DNA of 21,120 nt from a virus: positions 1 to 21,120 of IMG/VR virus record IMGVR_UViG_3300020438_000336; one strand, 5' to 3'. This document shows positions 6,510-14,197 of this stretch, piece by piece. Position 1 is the stretch's first letter. Each line of letters begins with the position of its first letter. Both the position numbers and the translations under genes were made by a program. The notes beneath the pieces were generated by a model. That model searched no databases. It saw only the letters and a program-made list of their open reading frames with translations, and was not told where the DNA came from.

Positions 6510-7244
6510 TTATGGCTGCCAAAGTTTTACTTCACCTGTCTGAAAGTTATAATCTCCATCTCTTAATATCCTTGTCAATCTTGCATTGAGAATAGCATCA
6601 GCGATAGTGTAGCCCTTCTTTGTGTATGTCTCCTGAACCTTAGACCATAGTGCATCTGTAGTATCAGGTGTATCAGCTAATGTTTTGGAAGCAGTAACCA
6701 TACCCATACCTTTAAGACCTGCAATACCATCTCCTGAATCACCAGCTAGTGACATCTCAAACCAATGTCTGTTAGCTTTCTTCTCTGTTATATGTAGGAT
6801 CTCATCAGAAGCTATCAGCTTACAAGGTATAGTCTTCATGTCTTTATCTACTGAGACTATGATTGGATTTTTATACTGACCGTTCGTGGCTAGTAATCCT
6901 AGTACGTCATCACCTTCTAAATTTTCGTAGGCAGCACATTCATAAGTCTGTTTAATTTTATTTATTACATCTCTAAGTGCTAGTGGTTTTCGTTTACCTA
7001 TCCTATTCATTTTGTATTCAGGGAATATCTCATGTCGAAATGTAGGGTAAGAAGTAAAGCACATAACTATGTCATGATTATCTTCGGCTATACCTCTGTA
7101 AACATCTAACCTACTTTCAATTAGATTTAATATATCTTTCTCATTAGAGTGAAGAGTATGCTCCCACTCATTCCATCTTGTATCTTCTTCGCAAGCACAG
7201 CAAGAAGAATAGACTAGCCAATCAGCATCAATTAATAAAGTCAT
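6510..7244 (-). CDS. 5'-3' exonuclease (T7 gp6-like, FEN family)
   Basis: A 244-residue FEN-type nuclease, shorter than T7 gp6 (300). Metal ligands are visible in order: D6 and D8 (LLIDADWL), E110 with D112 and D113 (EGDDVLG), D133 and D135 (SVDKDMK), and D169 with D172 (AGDSGDGIAG), followed by a helix-hairpin-helix-like 'GLKGMGMVTASKTL'. The 'TFRHEIFPEYKMNR' segment is the usual arch region. In T7 it removes RNA primers and degrades host DNA. The start overlaps the primase-helicase stop by 4 bases; T7-like genomes usually have DNA polymerase between these genes. It is followed by the double hairpin that closes the replication block. Confidence 0.93.
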   Translation of the reverse strand: MTLLIDADWLVYSSCCACEEDTRWNEWEHTLHSNEKDILNLIESRLDVYRGIAEDNHDIVMCFTSYPTFRHEIFPEYKMNRIGKRKPLALRDVINKIKQTYECAAYENLEGDDVLGLLATNGQYKNPIIVSVDKDMKTIPCKLIASDEILHITEKKANRHWFEMSLAGDSGDGIAGLKGMGMVTASKTLADTPDTTDALWSKVQETYTKKGYTIADAILNARLTRILRDGDYNFQTGEVKLWQP

Positions 7245-8854
7245 AAGTCACCAAAAGAATTTTCATATACAATTAACCGACCTGTTTTTTGGTCGTATAA
7301 TAATTTATCTACTTCACCTGTCATCCCTGTATGTCTAGACTTGAGTACCTTTAGCTGTAATCGCTGTCTCTCACTAGCATCCCCTGTCTGGTTTCTGGAA
7401 GCCGAGAGTACAACATCACTTAATTGAAGTAGTGAATGAGATCCTCTCAAGTCTGAAGTATCAACCTCCCTGCCTGACTCATGTGATTGTCCTTGTGGTC
7501 TACGTAGATGGCTGACTAATACAAGAGCTATACCAGTAGCTTCACATAAACTTCTTAGCTTAGTCATTATTACATCTATTGCTTTACGCTCATTGTCTAA
7601 CTCAAGACCAGATAAAACTATACTAATGTGATCAAGGATTACTACCTGCACTCCATCAACTGTAGCTAAGTATCTGATCTGTTCTAGCAGTACATCAGGT
7701 TCAAGACTTCCGAAATGATTGTATAAAAAAAGACTGCGACTTGACGTTAGTTTGTCAAATGCAGTCTTCAGACTAATTTCATCTATGCCATCTTCATTTA
7801 AATGCAAAGGTACATTCAAGTCAATACCTACTAAACCTTGAAGTGTTCTTTGTACTGATTCTTCTAGTCCTATATAACCTACCTTCAATCCTTTCTTGAG
7901 GAAGTGATAGCAAAATTCTCTACAGATTGTGGACTTACCAGCACCACTAGCACTAGCTACTGTGAATAGCTGACTAGGAAATAATCCCTTGGTAAATTCA
8001 TTTAGTTTAGGGAAAGGAAAATCTGTTACAGCTTTACTTGTTTCTTTAGTAAAGAGATCCCAAGCATCCGCAGCATTGATAAGGGAATCAGGTCTTACTG
8101 GTCTAGCTTTCCATAACCTATCTCTTACTAAGTCTTCTTCATTTAATACAAGGTGATCGTTAACATCATTACGATCTAGTCTTGCTATTGCAACCTTACC
8201 TTTGGGTAAAATTTCCATACACTTCTCTGCTGCTTTATTCCCTGCATCATCATTATCAAAGCAAAGAACTATACGACAATAAGTATCTAACCATTTGTAG
8301 TTGGCTGCTAAATACTTAGCTGCTGACTGTACTCCTGATGGTATTGATACACAGGGAAACTTGTTGCCTTGTATTTGAGATCCACTCATGCAATCAATCT
8401 CACCTTCAAAGCAGCTAACAAATATAGATCCGTTACTACCATGCTGTCTCCAAAGATGTTGACCCCATAGTTGTACGTTAGATATATCTCCTATCCAAAC
8501 AAACTTCTTATCTTGAAAGCGTATATGTTGTGCAACATCTCTACCTTTCTGATCTTTATAAGTAGCAACTTGAACAGGTTGTCCTCTATATTCTGCTTGC
8601 CCATATCCAAATAGTTCGCAAGTCTCCTTAGTGATTCCACGTTTAGCTAAAGCTATAGGTGTTACCTTCAATAGTTTTGGATTTGTTTTCTTTAGTGGAA
8701 TAACATTTGTCACTTTCTTTTCCTTGTTTTGATTTGGGTAGTAGGTGTATTCGCAGTCCATAGTGAAGCAATGTTCATGGCCATCATCAAAGACTGCACA
8801 GTTCTTCTTGCCACATTCAGGACAAACTTTCTTATTCTTGTATTGGCTCTTCAT
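7241..8854 (-). CDS. Primase-helicase (T7 gp4-like)
   Basis: 537 residues (T7 gp4: 566). A zinc-binding domain is present with C11, C14, C29 and C34. The TOPRIM primase part shows 'CFEGEIDCMSG' with E150 and 'CFDNDDAGNKAAEKC' with D200 and D202/D203. The helicase part has a Walker A 'SASGAGKST' (301-309, K307) and Walker B-like 'VVILDHISIVLSG', as in T7, then 'LVLVSHLRRP'. It unwinds DNA at the fork and makes primers. The C-terminus ends 'LIVYENSFGDL' with no long acidic tail, although in T7 that tail binds DNA polymerase. The start overlaps the small upstream gene by 23 bases, and the stop overlaps the exonuclease start by 4. Confidence 0.96.
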   Translation of the reverse strand: MKSQYKNKKVCPECGKKNCAVFDDGHEHCFTMDCEYTYYPNQNKEKKVTNVIPLKKTNPKLLKVTPIALAKRGITKETCELFGYGQAEYRGQPVQVATYKDQKGRDVAQHIRFQDKKFVWIGDISNVQLWGQHLWRQHGSNGSIFVSCFEGEIDCMSGSQIQGNKFPCVSIPSGVQSAAKYLAANYKWLDTYCRIVLCFDNDDAGNKAAEKCMEILPKGKVAIARLDRNDVNDHLVLNEEDLVRDRLWKARPVRPDSLINAADAWDLFTKETSKAVTDFPFPKLNEFTKGLFPSQLFTVASASGAGKSTICREFCYHFLKKGLKVGYIGLEESVQRTLQGLVGIDLNVPLHLNEDGIDEISLKTAFDKLTSSRSLFLYNHFGSLEPDVLLEQIRYLATVDGVQVVILDHISIVLSGLELDNERKAIDVIMTKLRSLCEATGIALVLVSHLRRPQGQSHESGREVDTSDLRGSHSLLQLSDVVLSASRNQTGDASERQRLQLKVLKSRHTGMTGEVDKLLYDQKTGRLIVYENSFGDL

Positions 8855-8987
8855 TAAGATTGCACTTGTGTTCTTTAAGGTTTACGTCAACCCATTCTTT
8901 GCCATTGAATACTATCCACATATTTCTGTGGTCATCAAATACTACACAACCTATGTCTGGGTTAGGTGGTAAAGGATAGCTAGGCAT
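8832..8987 (-). CDS. Hypothetical protein, 51 aa, between endonuclease and primase
   Basis: Not recognised. I prefer the ATG at 8985-8987, which overlaps the endonuclease stop (ATGCCTAG), giving a 51-residue product beginning MPSYPLPPNPDIGCVVFDDH. A longer reading from 9050 (72 aa) would overlap the endonuclease by 71 bases. The core 'VVFDDHRNMWIVFNGKEWVDV' looks like a short beta-rich domain with conserved-looking Trp residues. T7 has lysozyme (gp3.5) here, but this protein is far too short and carries no amidase motif, so the position is shared but the gene is not. Confidence 0.65.
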   Translation of the reverse strand: MPSYPLPPNPDIGCVVFDDHRNMWIVFNGKEWVDVNLKEHKCNLNEEPIQE

Positions 8988-9393
8988 ACCATTCGTTAGG
9001 AATAAATTTATCGCAGTAGAGAAACCCATGTCTCTCACACCATTTGGCATAAGAGATAGAGTTCTTTGCTTTAGTTAGTTTGGTCTTGCTATTTTGAAAA
9101 CAAAACCTGATGTCTAGTTCGGGTCTAGTCTTCTTAATAACAAGATGTTTTCTTCTGTCCTCAGATGAAAAATAACCTTTTGTTTCACAATAGAAATCAT
9201 TAAGGATAAAGTCTGGTCTGTAGCTGTAGCTAATTGTGTAGTCAATGCTGATAGTTTCATAAGTAAATTTTATTTTCTTTTTGTGTAAACTGTCGGCAAA
9301 GGTAGCTTCAAACTTACTCTTGTATTTAGAAGTCGGCTGCGGTTGCAGTCGTGGCCTTCTCTTCGTAGCTTGATGTCTCGGCTTCAAAGTCAT
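8980..9393 (-). CDS. Endonuclease I / Holliday junction resolvase (T7 gp3-like)
   Basis: 137 residues from the ATG at 9391-9393 (T7 gp3: 149). I chose this over the longer frame from 9432 because a strong AGGAGG stretch precedes it and the overlap with SSB shrinks. Catalytic features of the T7 family are all seen: the Glu in 'SKFEATFADSLHKKKIKFTYE', 'YRPDFIL' with the Asp, and 'CETKGYF' with Glu and Lys, followed by 'RRKHLVIKKTRPELDIRFCF'. The ending 'DKFIPNEWYA' matches the T7 'ADKLIPAEW'. It resolves branched DNA and helps break down host DNA. The N-terminal 20 residues are basic and probably bind DNA. Confidence 0.95.
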   Translation of the reverse strand: MTLKPRHQATKRRPRLQPQPTSKYKSKFEATFADSLHKKKIKFTYETISIDYTISYSYRPDFILNDFYCETKGYFSSEDRRKHLVIKKTRPELDIRFCFQNSKTKLTKAKNSISYAKWCERHGFLYCDKFIPNEWYA

Positions 9394-9985
9394 TGGCTCC
9401 CCCTCCTGTCCAAGGTACAAATTTACGTACACAAATACTTACAGGTTGGCATCTGATACCAATACCATTAGCACCTGCGTCATAACCCATACACTTCATA
9501 GCCATCTGGCCTTCAGTTTCAGGGCTAATCTTTTCATACTCTTTACGTTCTTCTTCACTCATTAAACGAACAGGGTTTTCATTAGCAAAGAAAGATACAG
9601 GAGTGTTAGTCCATGTGTCACCATTCTGTTTGATACCACCTGCTTTCTTAGATACTTTAATAACTAAGTTGTCACCTTCATAGCTCCAAGGAAATGAGGG
9701 TTCACCAAATTTATTCTTGGTATAAGTAAAGCTTCGTTGTGGGTATGCTTCTTTCAAAGCTATCTTCCATCTTTCAAGTAGTCCTTCTAACAGTTCAACG
9801 ATATGTTCAACTGCATCTACTTCTCTACCTTTGTCATCCTTCATCATAGTTCCCTTTTGAACTAGGACTTCTCCTTTAAATTTCTTTACTCCTTTGTACT
9901 CATCAGGTGTGATGTAGTAAGAGTAACGAAAGTTACTAGGATTTGGAGTGACTATCTTAATAGTCTCTGGCTTGAGATCTTCCAT
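9326..9985 (-). CDS. Single-stranded DNA-binding protein (T7 gp2.5-like)
   Basis: 219 residues (T7 gp2.5: 232). The N-terminus 'PETIKIVTPNPSNFRYSYYITPDEYKGVKKFKGEVLVQKG' and the 'AYPQRSFTYTKNKFGEPSFPWSYEGDNLVIKVSKKAGG' segment follow the cyanophage/T7 gp2.5 pattern, and 'GANGIGIRCQPVSICVRKFVPW' is the last strand region. The C-terminus is moderately acidic (EAETSSYEEK) and ends in Phe, the residue used in T7 to contact other replisome proteins. An AAGG stretch lies nine bases before the start. A cluster of inverted half-sites and a candidate promoter lie in the upstream gap (9986-10057). Its 3' end overlaps the endonuclease by 68 bases. Confidence 0.93.
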   Translation of the reverse strand: MEDLKPETIKIVTPNPSNFRYSYYITPDEYKGVKKFKGEVLVQKGTMMKDDKGREVDAVEHIVELLEGLLERWKIALKEAYPQRSFTYTKNKFGEPSFPWSYEGDNLVIKVSKKAGGIKQNGDTWTNTPVSFFANENPVRLMSEEERKEYEKISPETEGQMAMKCMGYDAGANGIGIRCQPVSICVRKFVPWTGGGANDFEAETSSYEEKATTATAADF

Positions 9986-10010
9986 GTTTTTACCTTGGCT
10001 TGGTTTCTTT

Positions 10011-10031
10011 TTAGATCGTCTAAGTTAGACG
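10011..10031. promoter_or_regulatory. Inverted-repeat cluster upstream of SSB
   Basis: CGTCTAA and TTAGACG (10017-10031) form a perfect 7+1+7 palindrome. A further TTAGA at 10011-10015 pairs with the TCTAA of the first arm, so three alternating half-sites are packed in 21 bases. It lies between RNA polymerase and SSB, about 25-45 bases before the SSB start. An operator or a short RNA hairpin are the options; no regulator is known. Confidence 0.4.
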
Positions 10032-10057
10032 TTTGTTTATTGTACCCTAGTTATTTG

Positions 10058-12460
10058 TTATGTAAATATATATGGGGCAGTCAAGACATCTGTTATGTTG
10101 AAGTCACCCATCATCATAGCTTCAGGTAAGCCTTTGCTATCACTTAGTTGTTGTGCTGCTTGATGATGTAAGTTATCTAAATTGTTATCGCTATAAATCG
10201 TAAAGAAAGTTTGCTTTACTGATTGAATCAAACTATCTAACTCACCAGCAGGTGAACCAAAGCAATCATGGATCAGGCAGAATTGCTCGTGTCCTTTTTT
10301 AGCAGCTTCAACCACACTAAGATGTAGGTGTGCTGCATCAAAAGAATGAATGTAGTTACTAGGAAAACCTTGAGCCTGTTTTCTTTTATCAACCTGCTTA
10401 TCATTAGGTATCGCTAGGCTTAGATATATTGTTGAGTTACTTAGCTTAGTCTTTATTCTTTTTGTATTGTTTGTGTAATACTTTTGCTGCACTAAGAATC
10501 CTGATGGGGTATGCCATGAGATACTCTTGTTCTCTTTGTTAAAACATATAGCAATCTTTTGTAAGTAATTTAAAACCTTATAACTTTCAGGGCATACATC
10601 TCTTACTGCTTCTTCTATCAAGGTAGCTAAGTAAAAATTATTCTTAAAATTTTTTGCCATCGAAATGTTTTCATGTACAAAATATCTCTCGATATAGGTA
10701 GCAATACCAAAGGTAGTTGAGTTGTAAGGTATCATTAGTACAGGTTTCTTTATAAACTTTCTAGTTAATTTATCTTGTAGTCTATACCATTCTTTACCTT
10801 GTTCTGTTGTATCATTCTCTAGTAATGCCAACAGTTTATCTAGTATATCTTTATATAAATCCTGTGGTTTGTTTACATTTTGTAGGTTAACTTTATTAGC
10901 TAAAGTCTGTGAAGATATAAGACCTGCTATATGTTGATAGCCATTGTTAGTACCATCAAGGCAGCAGCAAAAACGTGATACAAATTTCCCTTCTAAACCT
11001 ACAGCACAAAACGCATACCACTCTCTACACCATGCCAAGAATTGCCAAGGATCTTTTGCATTACCCCAGATATCTAAGTTGTCTAAAGGATTTAATGAAA
11101 CCTGTTCAGCAAAGTCTTGTCCTTCTATGTATGCCCACTCTAATCTTTCTTCATAGCTGCACTTGTTCATACCCCAAGCGTTAGCTCCTGCTATTGCCAA
11201 CCAATCAGCATCCTTCTTGGTCTTAATCTCTGCACCTTTATTGAACTGATGTAATGCTCTGGCTATATCAGTACCTTGAGGATGGAAGTGTGCAGTAACA
11301 GGGTAAAGTCTGGAAGTAAAATCCATTTGATAGACATGAAAAAATTTTTCTCCAAGATAATTTTTTGCAGTATCAATCATAGATAATATTTGAAATCGTT
11401 TTACTTTATTAGCGTGGTTAGTATCATGTATTAAACCAGCATGGTAACTCCATTCTTTTGTTACCTGTTTATCTATACCTAAACCTTCAGGCTTTGCAGG
11501 TAATTCAAGTGGTTCTCTATCAATCAACCCACCAACTTCTATTCTTTCTTCCCAACAATATACAAGAATATCAAACACAAATTTATTCACCTGCCATGCA
11601 GTATGTGACGCATGGGTTAGAGCCTTTAGACATACTTCTAAGTTTTGTTCTTGTAATTTTTTTAGTGAGTCAGGATTAGTAGTCTTGATAGCACAAACCT
11701 GTAGTCTCTCGGTGTAATATCCACAGTTGAATAGTGTTGTATATGGTTTGGGTTTGTCATAGCAAGGAAGATATAAAGGGTAGGCAGCTATGCGATTTGC
11801 TCTACCTTTTCTTATCCATTTGTCAGCAACATCAGTAAAGATTACACATGAAGTTGTAGTCTTACCAACTCTTTTGTTGACTAGCTTTATCATGCCAACA
11901 TGATTAGTAACAAGGTCAATTAACTTAAGACCAATTCTTAATTTGTTTTCTTTAGTCCACGTTTTAAACTCGTGACCTTTTCTACTCATGTGATGCCTAA
12001 TCATTTTCTTTTTATACCCCTGATTATTAGTGTCTCTTGTATGTCTCTTGATATATTTAAAATGTTTAGGGTCTAACTGTTCAAAGATTGTATAACGCAT
12101 TTCATCTTCTAACATTTGTCCTATGTTTATAGCTATCTGAGTTGTAGTTTTTTCAAGTGCAGTATTATCAATGATCACTTTAAAAGCTATGAAAGAAACT
12201 ACATCCATATCAGGAAACTGACTAAGATATACAGCAGCTAAAGCTTTGACTCCTGCTTTACCACTCATGGATTCTTGAATATATTTTTGTGTTTCTTCTG
12301 TAAGTTTTTCTAGTCCTGCTTCAATCATGTTGCGAGCATAGTAAGTCTCAGACTCCCTGCCCTGCTCCCTAAGTTTGTTGTTCCTAGATAACTTGTTATA
12401 CCCTGAGATACTAAAGATACTTTGCTCTAGCTCTAGTTGTTTCTTACTTGGTTCAGACAT
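10058..12460 (-). CDS. T7-type single-subunit RNA polymerase
   Basis: 800 residues (T7 gp1: 883). The palm carries 'HFHPQGTDIARAL' (391-403) and the first catalytic Asp, D502, in 'CLDGTNNGYQHIAGL'. The fingers carry 'TRKFIKKPVLMIPYNSTTFG' with the conserved Lys and Y579. The third motif is 'YIHSFDAAHL' (H705) and 'LIHDCFGSP' with D732. The ending 'APYIFT' parallels the T7 'DFAFA' foot. The specificity-loop region (about 660-685, KYYTNNTKRIKTKLSNSTIY) differs clearly from T7, so its promoter should differ in part. It transcribes middle and late genes. The start overlaps the integrase stop by 8 bases. Confidence 0.97.
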   Translation of the reverse strand: MSEPSKKQLELEQSIFSISGYNKLSRNNKLREQGRESETYYARNMIEAGLEKLTEETQKYIQESMSGKAGVKALAAVYLSQFPDMDVVSFIAFKVIIDNTALEKTTTQIAINIGQMLEDEMRYTIFEQLDPKHFKYIKRHTRDTNNQGYKKKMIRHHMSRKGHEFKTWTKENKLRIGLKLIDLVTNHVGMIKLVNKRVGKTTTSCVIFTDVADKWIRKGRANRIAAYPLYLPCYDKPKPYTTLFNCGYYTERLQVCAIKTTNPDSLKKLQEQNLEVCLKALTHASHTAWQVNKFVFDILVYCWEERIEVGGLIDREPLELPAKPEGLGIDKQVTKEWSYHAGLIHDTNHANKVKRFQILSMIDTAKNYLGEKFFHVYQMDFTSRLYPVTAHFHPQGTDIARALHQFNKGAEIKTKKDADWLAIAGANAWGMNKCSYEERLEWAYIEGQDFAEQVSLNPLDNLDIWGNAKDPWQFLAWCREWYAFCAVGLEGKFVSRFCCCLDGTNNGYQHIAGLISSQTLANKVNLQNVNKPQDLYKDILDKLLALLENDTTEQGKEWYRLQDKLTRKFIKKPVLMIPYNSTTFGIATYIERYFVHENISMAKNFKNNFYLATLIEEAVRDVCPESYKVLNYLQKIAICFNKENKSISWHTPSGFLVQQKYYTNNTKRIKTKLSNSTIYLSLAIPNDKQVDKRKQAQGFPSNYIHSFDAAHLHLSVVEAAKKGHEQFCLIHDCFGSPAGELDSLIQSVKQTFFTIYSDNNLDNLHHQAAQQLSDSKGLPEAMMMGDFNITDVLTAPYIFT

Positions 12461-13295
12461 TCAACACCTCGACTACTTGGTGCATAGAGTTAGGTGCTAG
12501 GTGAGCATACTTCTCTGTCATCTTTACATCTTCATGCCCTAACCAATCTCTTACTATCAATAGATGTACTCCACGTTGTACTAATCTAGATCCGCAAGTG
12601 TCTCTAAACAAATGAATCCTATACCATTTATGTTTTTGATAACCTAGTTCTGTCTTAGCTTTTTGGAATACAGTATTAGCCCAGTTATAATCATGGTCGA
12701 ATAATAATTCCAGCGTCTTACACCTGTCATAGTATGGCTTGATAATAGATTGAACAGCGTTACTCATTGGTACAGTATTAGGTCTTCCGTTCTTTCTGTA
12801 TTGAAAAGTTATTTGATTCTTTTTAAAATCAACAAACCTTTTTTCAAGAGATAATATTTCTGATACCCTACACCCTAAATCAATCAGACATTTAAATACA
12901 TCTCTATGTTCGTGGTAGTTAAAGCAAGTAAGGTAAGACATAAGTTCTCTTTCCATATCATCAGTTAAGAACTCAGTCTTTTTATTCTTCTTTACTGGTC
13001 GAGGTTTAGGAAAGTCAGGCATAGTTATATACCCATCATCTTTCATATCATCAAGTACTAATTTAAGATGACCCATCTTCTTATTAACTACCTCGTTAAT
13101 GTTAGGTCTTGACTTGTTATAGTCATTCATTTTATTGATGAGACTTGTAGTAATTTTATTTACTGGTATGTCTCCAAGTGCTTGAACATTATGCTTCATG
13201 CTAGTAAGAAAATCTTTAGCACTTACCATTCCGTTCTTCCTTCTCTTGTAGGTGACAGTTGTTGCCTGTCTTAGTGTTGGTACTTTCTTTTTCAT
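12453..13295 (-). CDS. int: Tyrosine recombinase integrase
   Basis: 280 residues with all main catalytic residues of phage integrases: R143 in 'LIDLGCRVSEILSL', H228 and R231 in 'IHLFRDT', H254 in 'WLGHEDVKMT', and Y263 in 'EKYAHL'. An N-terminal core-binding part spans roughly 25-95. The start has GGAG six bases upstream. Integrases next to RNA polymerase are a known trait of marine T7-like cyanophages and pelagiphages, where they can recombine into host tRNA genes. I found no tRNA-like attachment site nearby, so the site is unknown. The gene is intact. Whether it supports true lysogeny cannot be told. Confidence 0.95.
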   Translation of the reverse strand: MKKKVPTLRQATTVTYKRRKNGMVSAKDFLTSMKHNVQALGDIPVNKITTSLINKMNDYNKSRPNINEVVNKKMGHLKLVLDDMKDDGYITMPDFPKPRPVKKNKKTEFLTDDMERELMSYLTCFNYHEHRDVFKCLIDLGCRVSEILSLEKRFVDFKKNQITFQYRKNGRPNTVPMSNAVQSIIKPYYDRCKTLELLFDHDYNWANTVFQKAKTELGYQKHKWYRIHLFRDTCGSRLVQRGVHLLIVRDWLGHEDVKMTEKYAHLAPNSMHQVVEVLNV

Positions 13296-13374
13296 CGTGG
13301 CTCCAATGGTTAATTAAGGTGGTTAGTTCTTTGATCCGTTGTTTCGCTGCTATAATTTTTTGTTCTGGGGTCAT
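13216..13374 (-). CDS. Small ORF, 52 aa, overlapping integrase start
   Basis: ATG at 13372-13374 directly follows the TAA of the zinc-ribbon gene (TAAATG), so translation could reinitiate. The product begins MTPEQKIIAAKQRIKELTTL, a good amphipathic helix, then 'NHWSHDEKESTNTKTGNN' and ends at TAA 13216-13218. The last 80 bases overlap the integrase in another frame, so its C-terminal half may be incidental. Not recognised. It may mainly serve to couple translation into the integrase. Confidence 0.5.
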   Translation of the reverse strand: MTPEQKIIAAKQRIKELTTLINHWSHDEKESTNTKTGNNCHLQEKEERNGKC

Positions 13375-13611
13375 TTAACTAGGCATAAGATCATCAACTC
13401 TTTTAAGTAAGGGCAGCTTTGCAAACTTAAGAAGATCAGGGATTGTATATTCTCTGGTAGTGTATCTCTTACCGCAGTCAATGCACTCTCTTCTTCTTGA
13501 GGTGTAAGGAATGTTAGCCTTGTTCTTATTAACAGGGTTAGGCTTGCCACTCCTGAAACGAGTCTCAAGATTTTTAGTATTACGACCCCGACAGTTAGGA
13601 CATATACTCAT
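13375..13611 (-). CDS. NrdR-type zinc-ribbon protein without ATP-cone
   Basis: 78 residues. Four Cys (C4, C7, C43, C46) form a zinc ribbon, and the second pair lies in 'SRRRECIDCGKRYTTREY', which matches the NrdR signature RRRxCxxCGxRFTTxE very closely. NrdR is the bacterial repressor of ribonucleotide reductase genes: its zinc ribbon binds NrdR boxes and its ATP-cone senses nucleotides. Here the spacer between Cys pairs is about 11 residues longer than usual and the ATP-cone is missing; only about 20 residues follow. AGGAGG lies upstream within the preceding gene, and stop and start overlap (TAATG). Acting on host or phage nucleotide-gene promoters is inference; another small zinc-ribbon regulator is possible. 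Confidence 0.75.
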   Translation of the reverse strand: MSICPNCRGRNTKNLETRFRSGKPNPVNKNKANIPYTSRRRECIDCGKRYTTREYTIPDLLKFAKLPLLKRVDDLMPS

Positions 13612-13925
13612 TAAGTTTCCTCCTGTGGTTTTAAAAGTTTATCAATTTTATTTCTTATCTTTCGTAAGTTATCTATGGTTTCAACACCTGCCTTGTTACC
13701 ATGTTCTGATTCTCTCAAGACGTTATCAATCTCTAAGAATTGTGCAAAGCATTTGACCATAGTTGATGACTTCATATTAGGTAGATGTGCTTCATCTCCT
13801 TCGTTATCTGTAGCTGATAAATAACCTACTGATGTATCATCAAATGTTCCTGATTTAAAAGAGATAAATTCCATCTCTTGATAGTGACCGTCAGGCCAGA
13901 TGTGTTCGATCTTTGAAGTTTTCAT
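13611..13925 (-). CDS. Hypothetical early protein, 104 aa
   Basis: Not recognised. The N-terminal half looks beta-rich (IWPDGHYQEMEFISFKSG, then 'SVGYLSATDNEGDEAHLP'), and the C-terminal half is helical with heptad-like spacing (TIDNLRKIRNKIDKLLK), suggesting self-association. No signal peptide or TM segment is present. The start ATG follows the CTAACC leader motif, and a second leader element (CTTTACCAA) lies 16-24 bases upstream. Its end holds the Shine-Dalgarno site of the zinc-ribbon gene, so the two are one translational unit. Confidence 0.8.
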   Translation of the reverse strand: MKTSKIEHIWPDGHYQEMEFISFKSGTFDDTSVGYLSATDNEGDEAHLPNMKSSTMVKCFAQFLEIDNVLRESEHGNKAGVETIDNLRKIRNKIDKLLKPQEET

Positions 13926-13927
13926 GG

Positions 13928-14026
13928 TTAGTACTTTCTGTTGGTAAAGTGTTTGGTTAATTTTTCGTTAGCTTCTCCGATAAGAACTAACGTGGTAGTG
14001 ATGATAATTATGTTTATAAAAATCAT
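13928..14026 (-). CDS. Tiny membrane protein, 32 aa
   Basis: ATG at 14024-14026 immediately follows the stop of the upstream 56-residue gene (TAAATG). The product starts MIFINIIIITTTLVLIGE, a single strongly hydrophobic helix of about 17 residues, followed by a short polar tail (ANEKLTKHFTNRKY). The clean TM pattern and direct coupling argue that it is real. Single-span peptides in phage early regions may target host membrane functions, but no role can be assigned. Confidence 0.55.
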   Translation of the reverse strand: MIFINIIIITTTLVLIGEANEKLTKHFTNRKY

Positions 14027-14197
14027 TTAAATAGATAAGATTGTTTTTACTAATTCTCTTTTGAGAATGACGATAGCTTCTTTAGCATCAAGGTCTTGAT
14101 AAGCTATCAGGTTTGGTTGGATGCCTGTAATCCTACAGGCTCGGTAGTACATGGACTCAAGTTCCCAGTACGTTTGATAAGTCTTACGTTTAATCAT
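14027..14197 (-). CDS. Small early protein, 56 aa
   Basis: Reading from ATG 14195-14197, inside the end of the upstream gene, to TAA 14027-14029 gives a 56-residue product: MIKRKTYQTYWELESMYYRA, then 'CRITGIQPNLIAYQDLDAKEAIVILKREL'. It is basic at the start and helical, with no known motif. The start overlaps the upstream stop region by 8 bases, and the stop touches the next ATG, so it is embedded in a coupled chain of three genes. Not recognised. Confidence 0.65.
   Translation of the reverse strand: MIKRKTYQTYWELESMYYRACRITGIQPNLIAYQDLDAKEAIVILKRELVKTILSI

Noticed and set aside
9394-9432. Longer endonuclease start at 9432
   Set aside because: It would enlarge the overlap with SSB and bypass the strong AGGAGG site before the ATG at 9393.
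13371-13568. Minus-strand frame of 65 codons within the zinc-ribbon gene
   Set aside because: It covers the same bases in another frame, while the NrdR signature and the AGGAGG site support the 78-residue reading.
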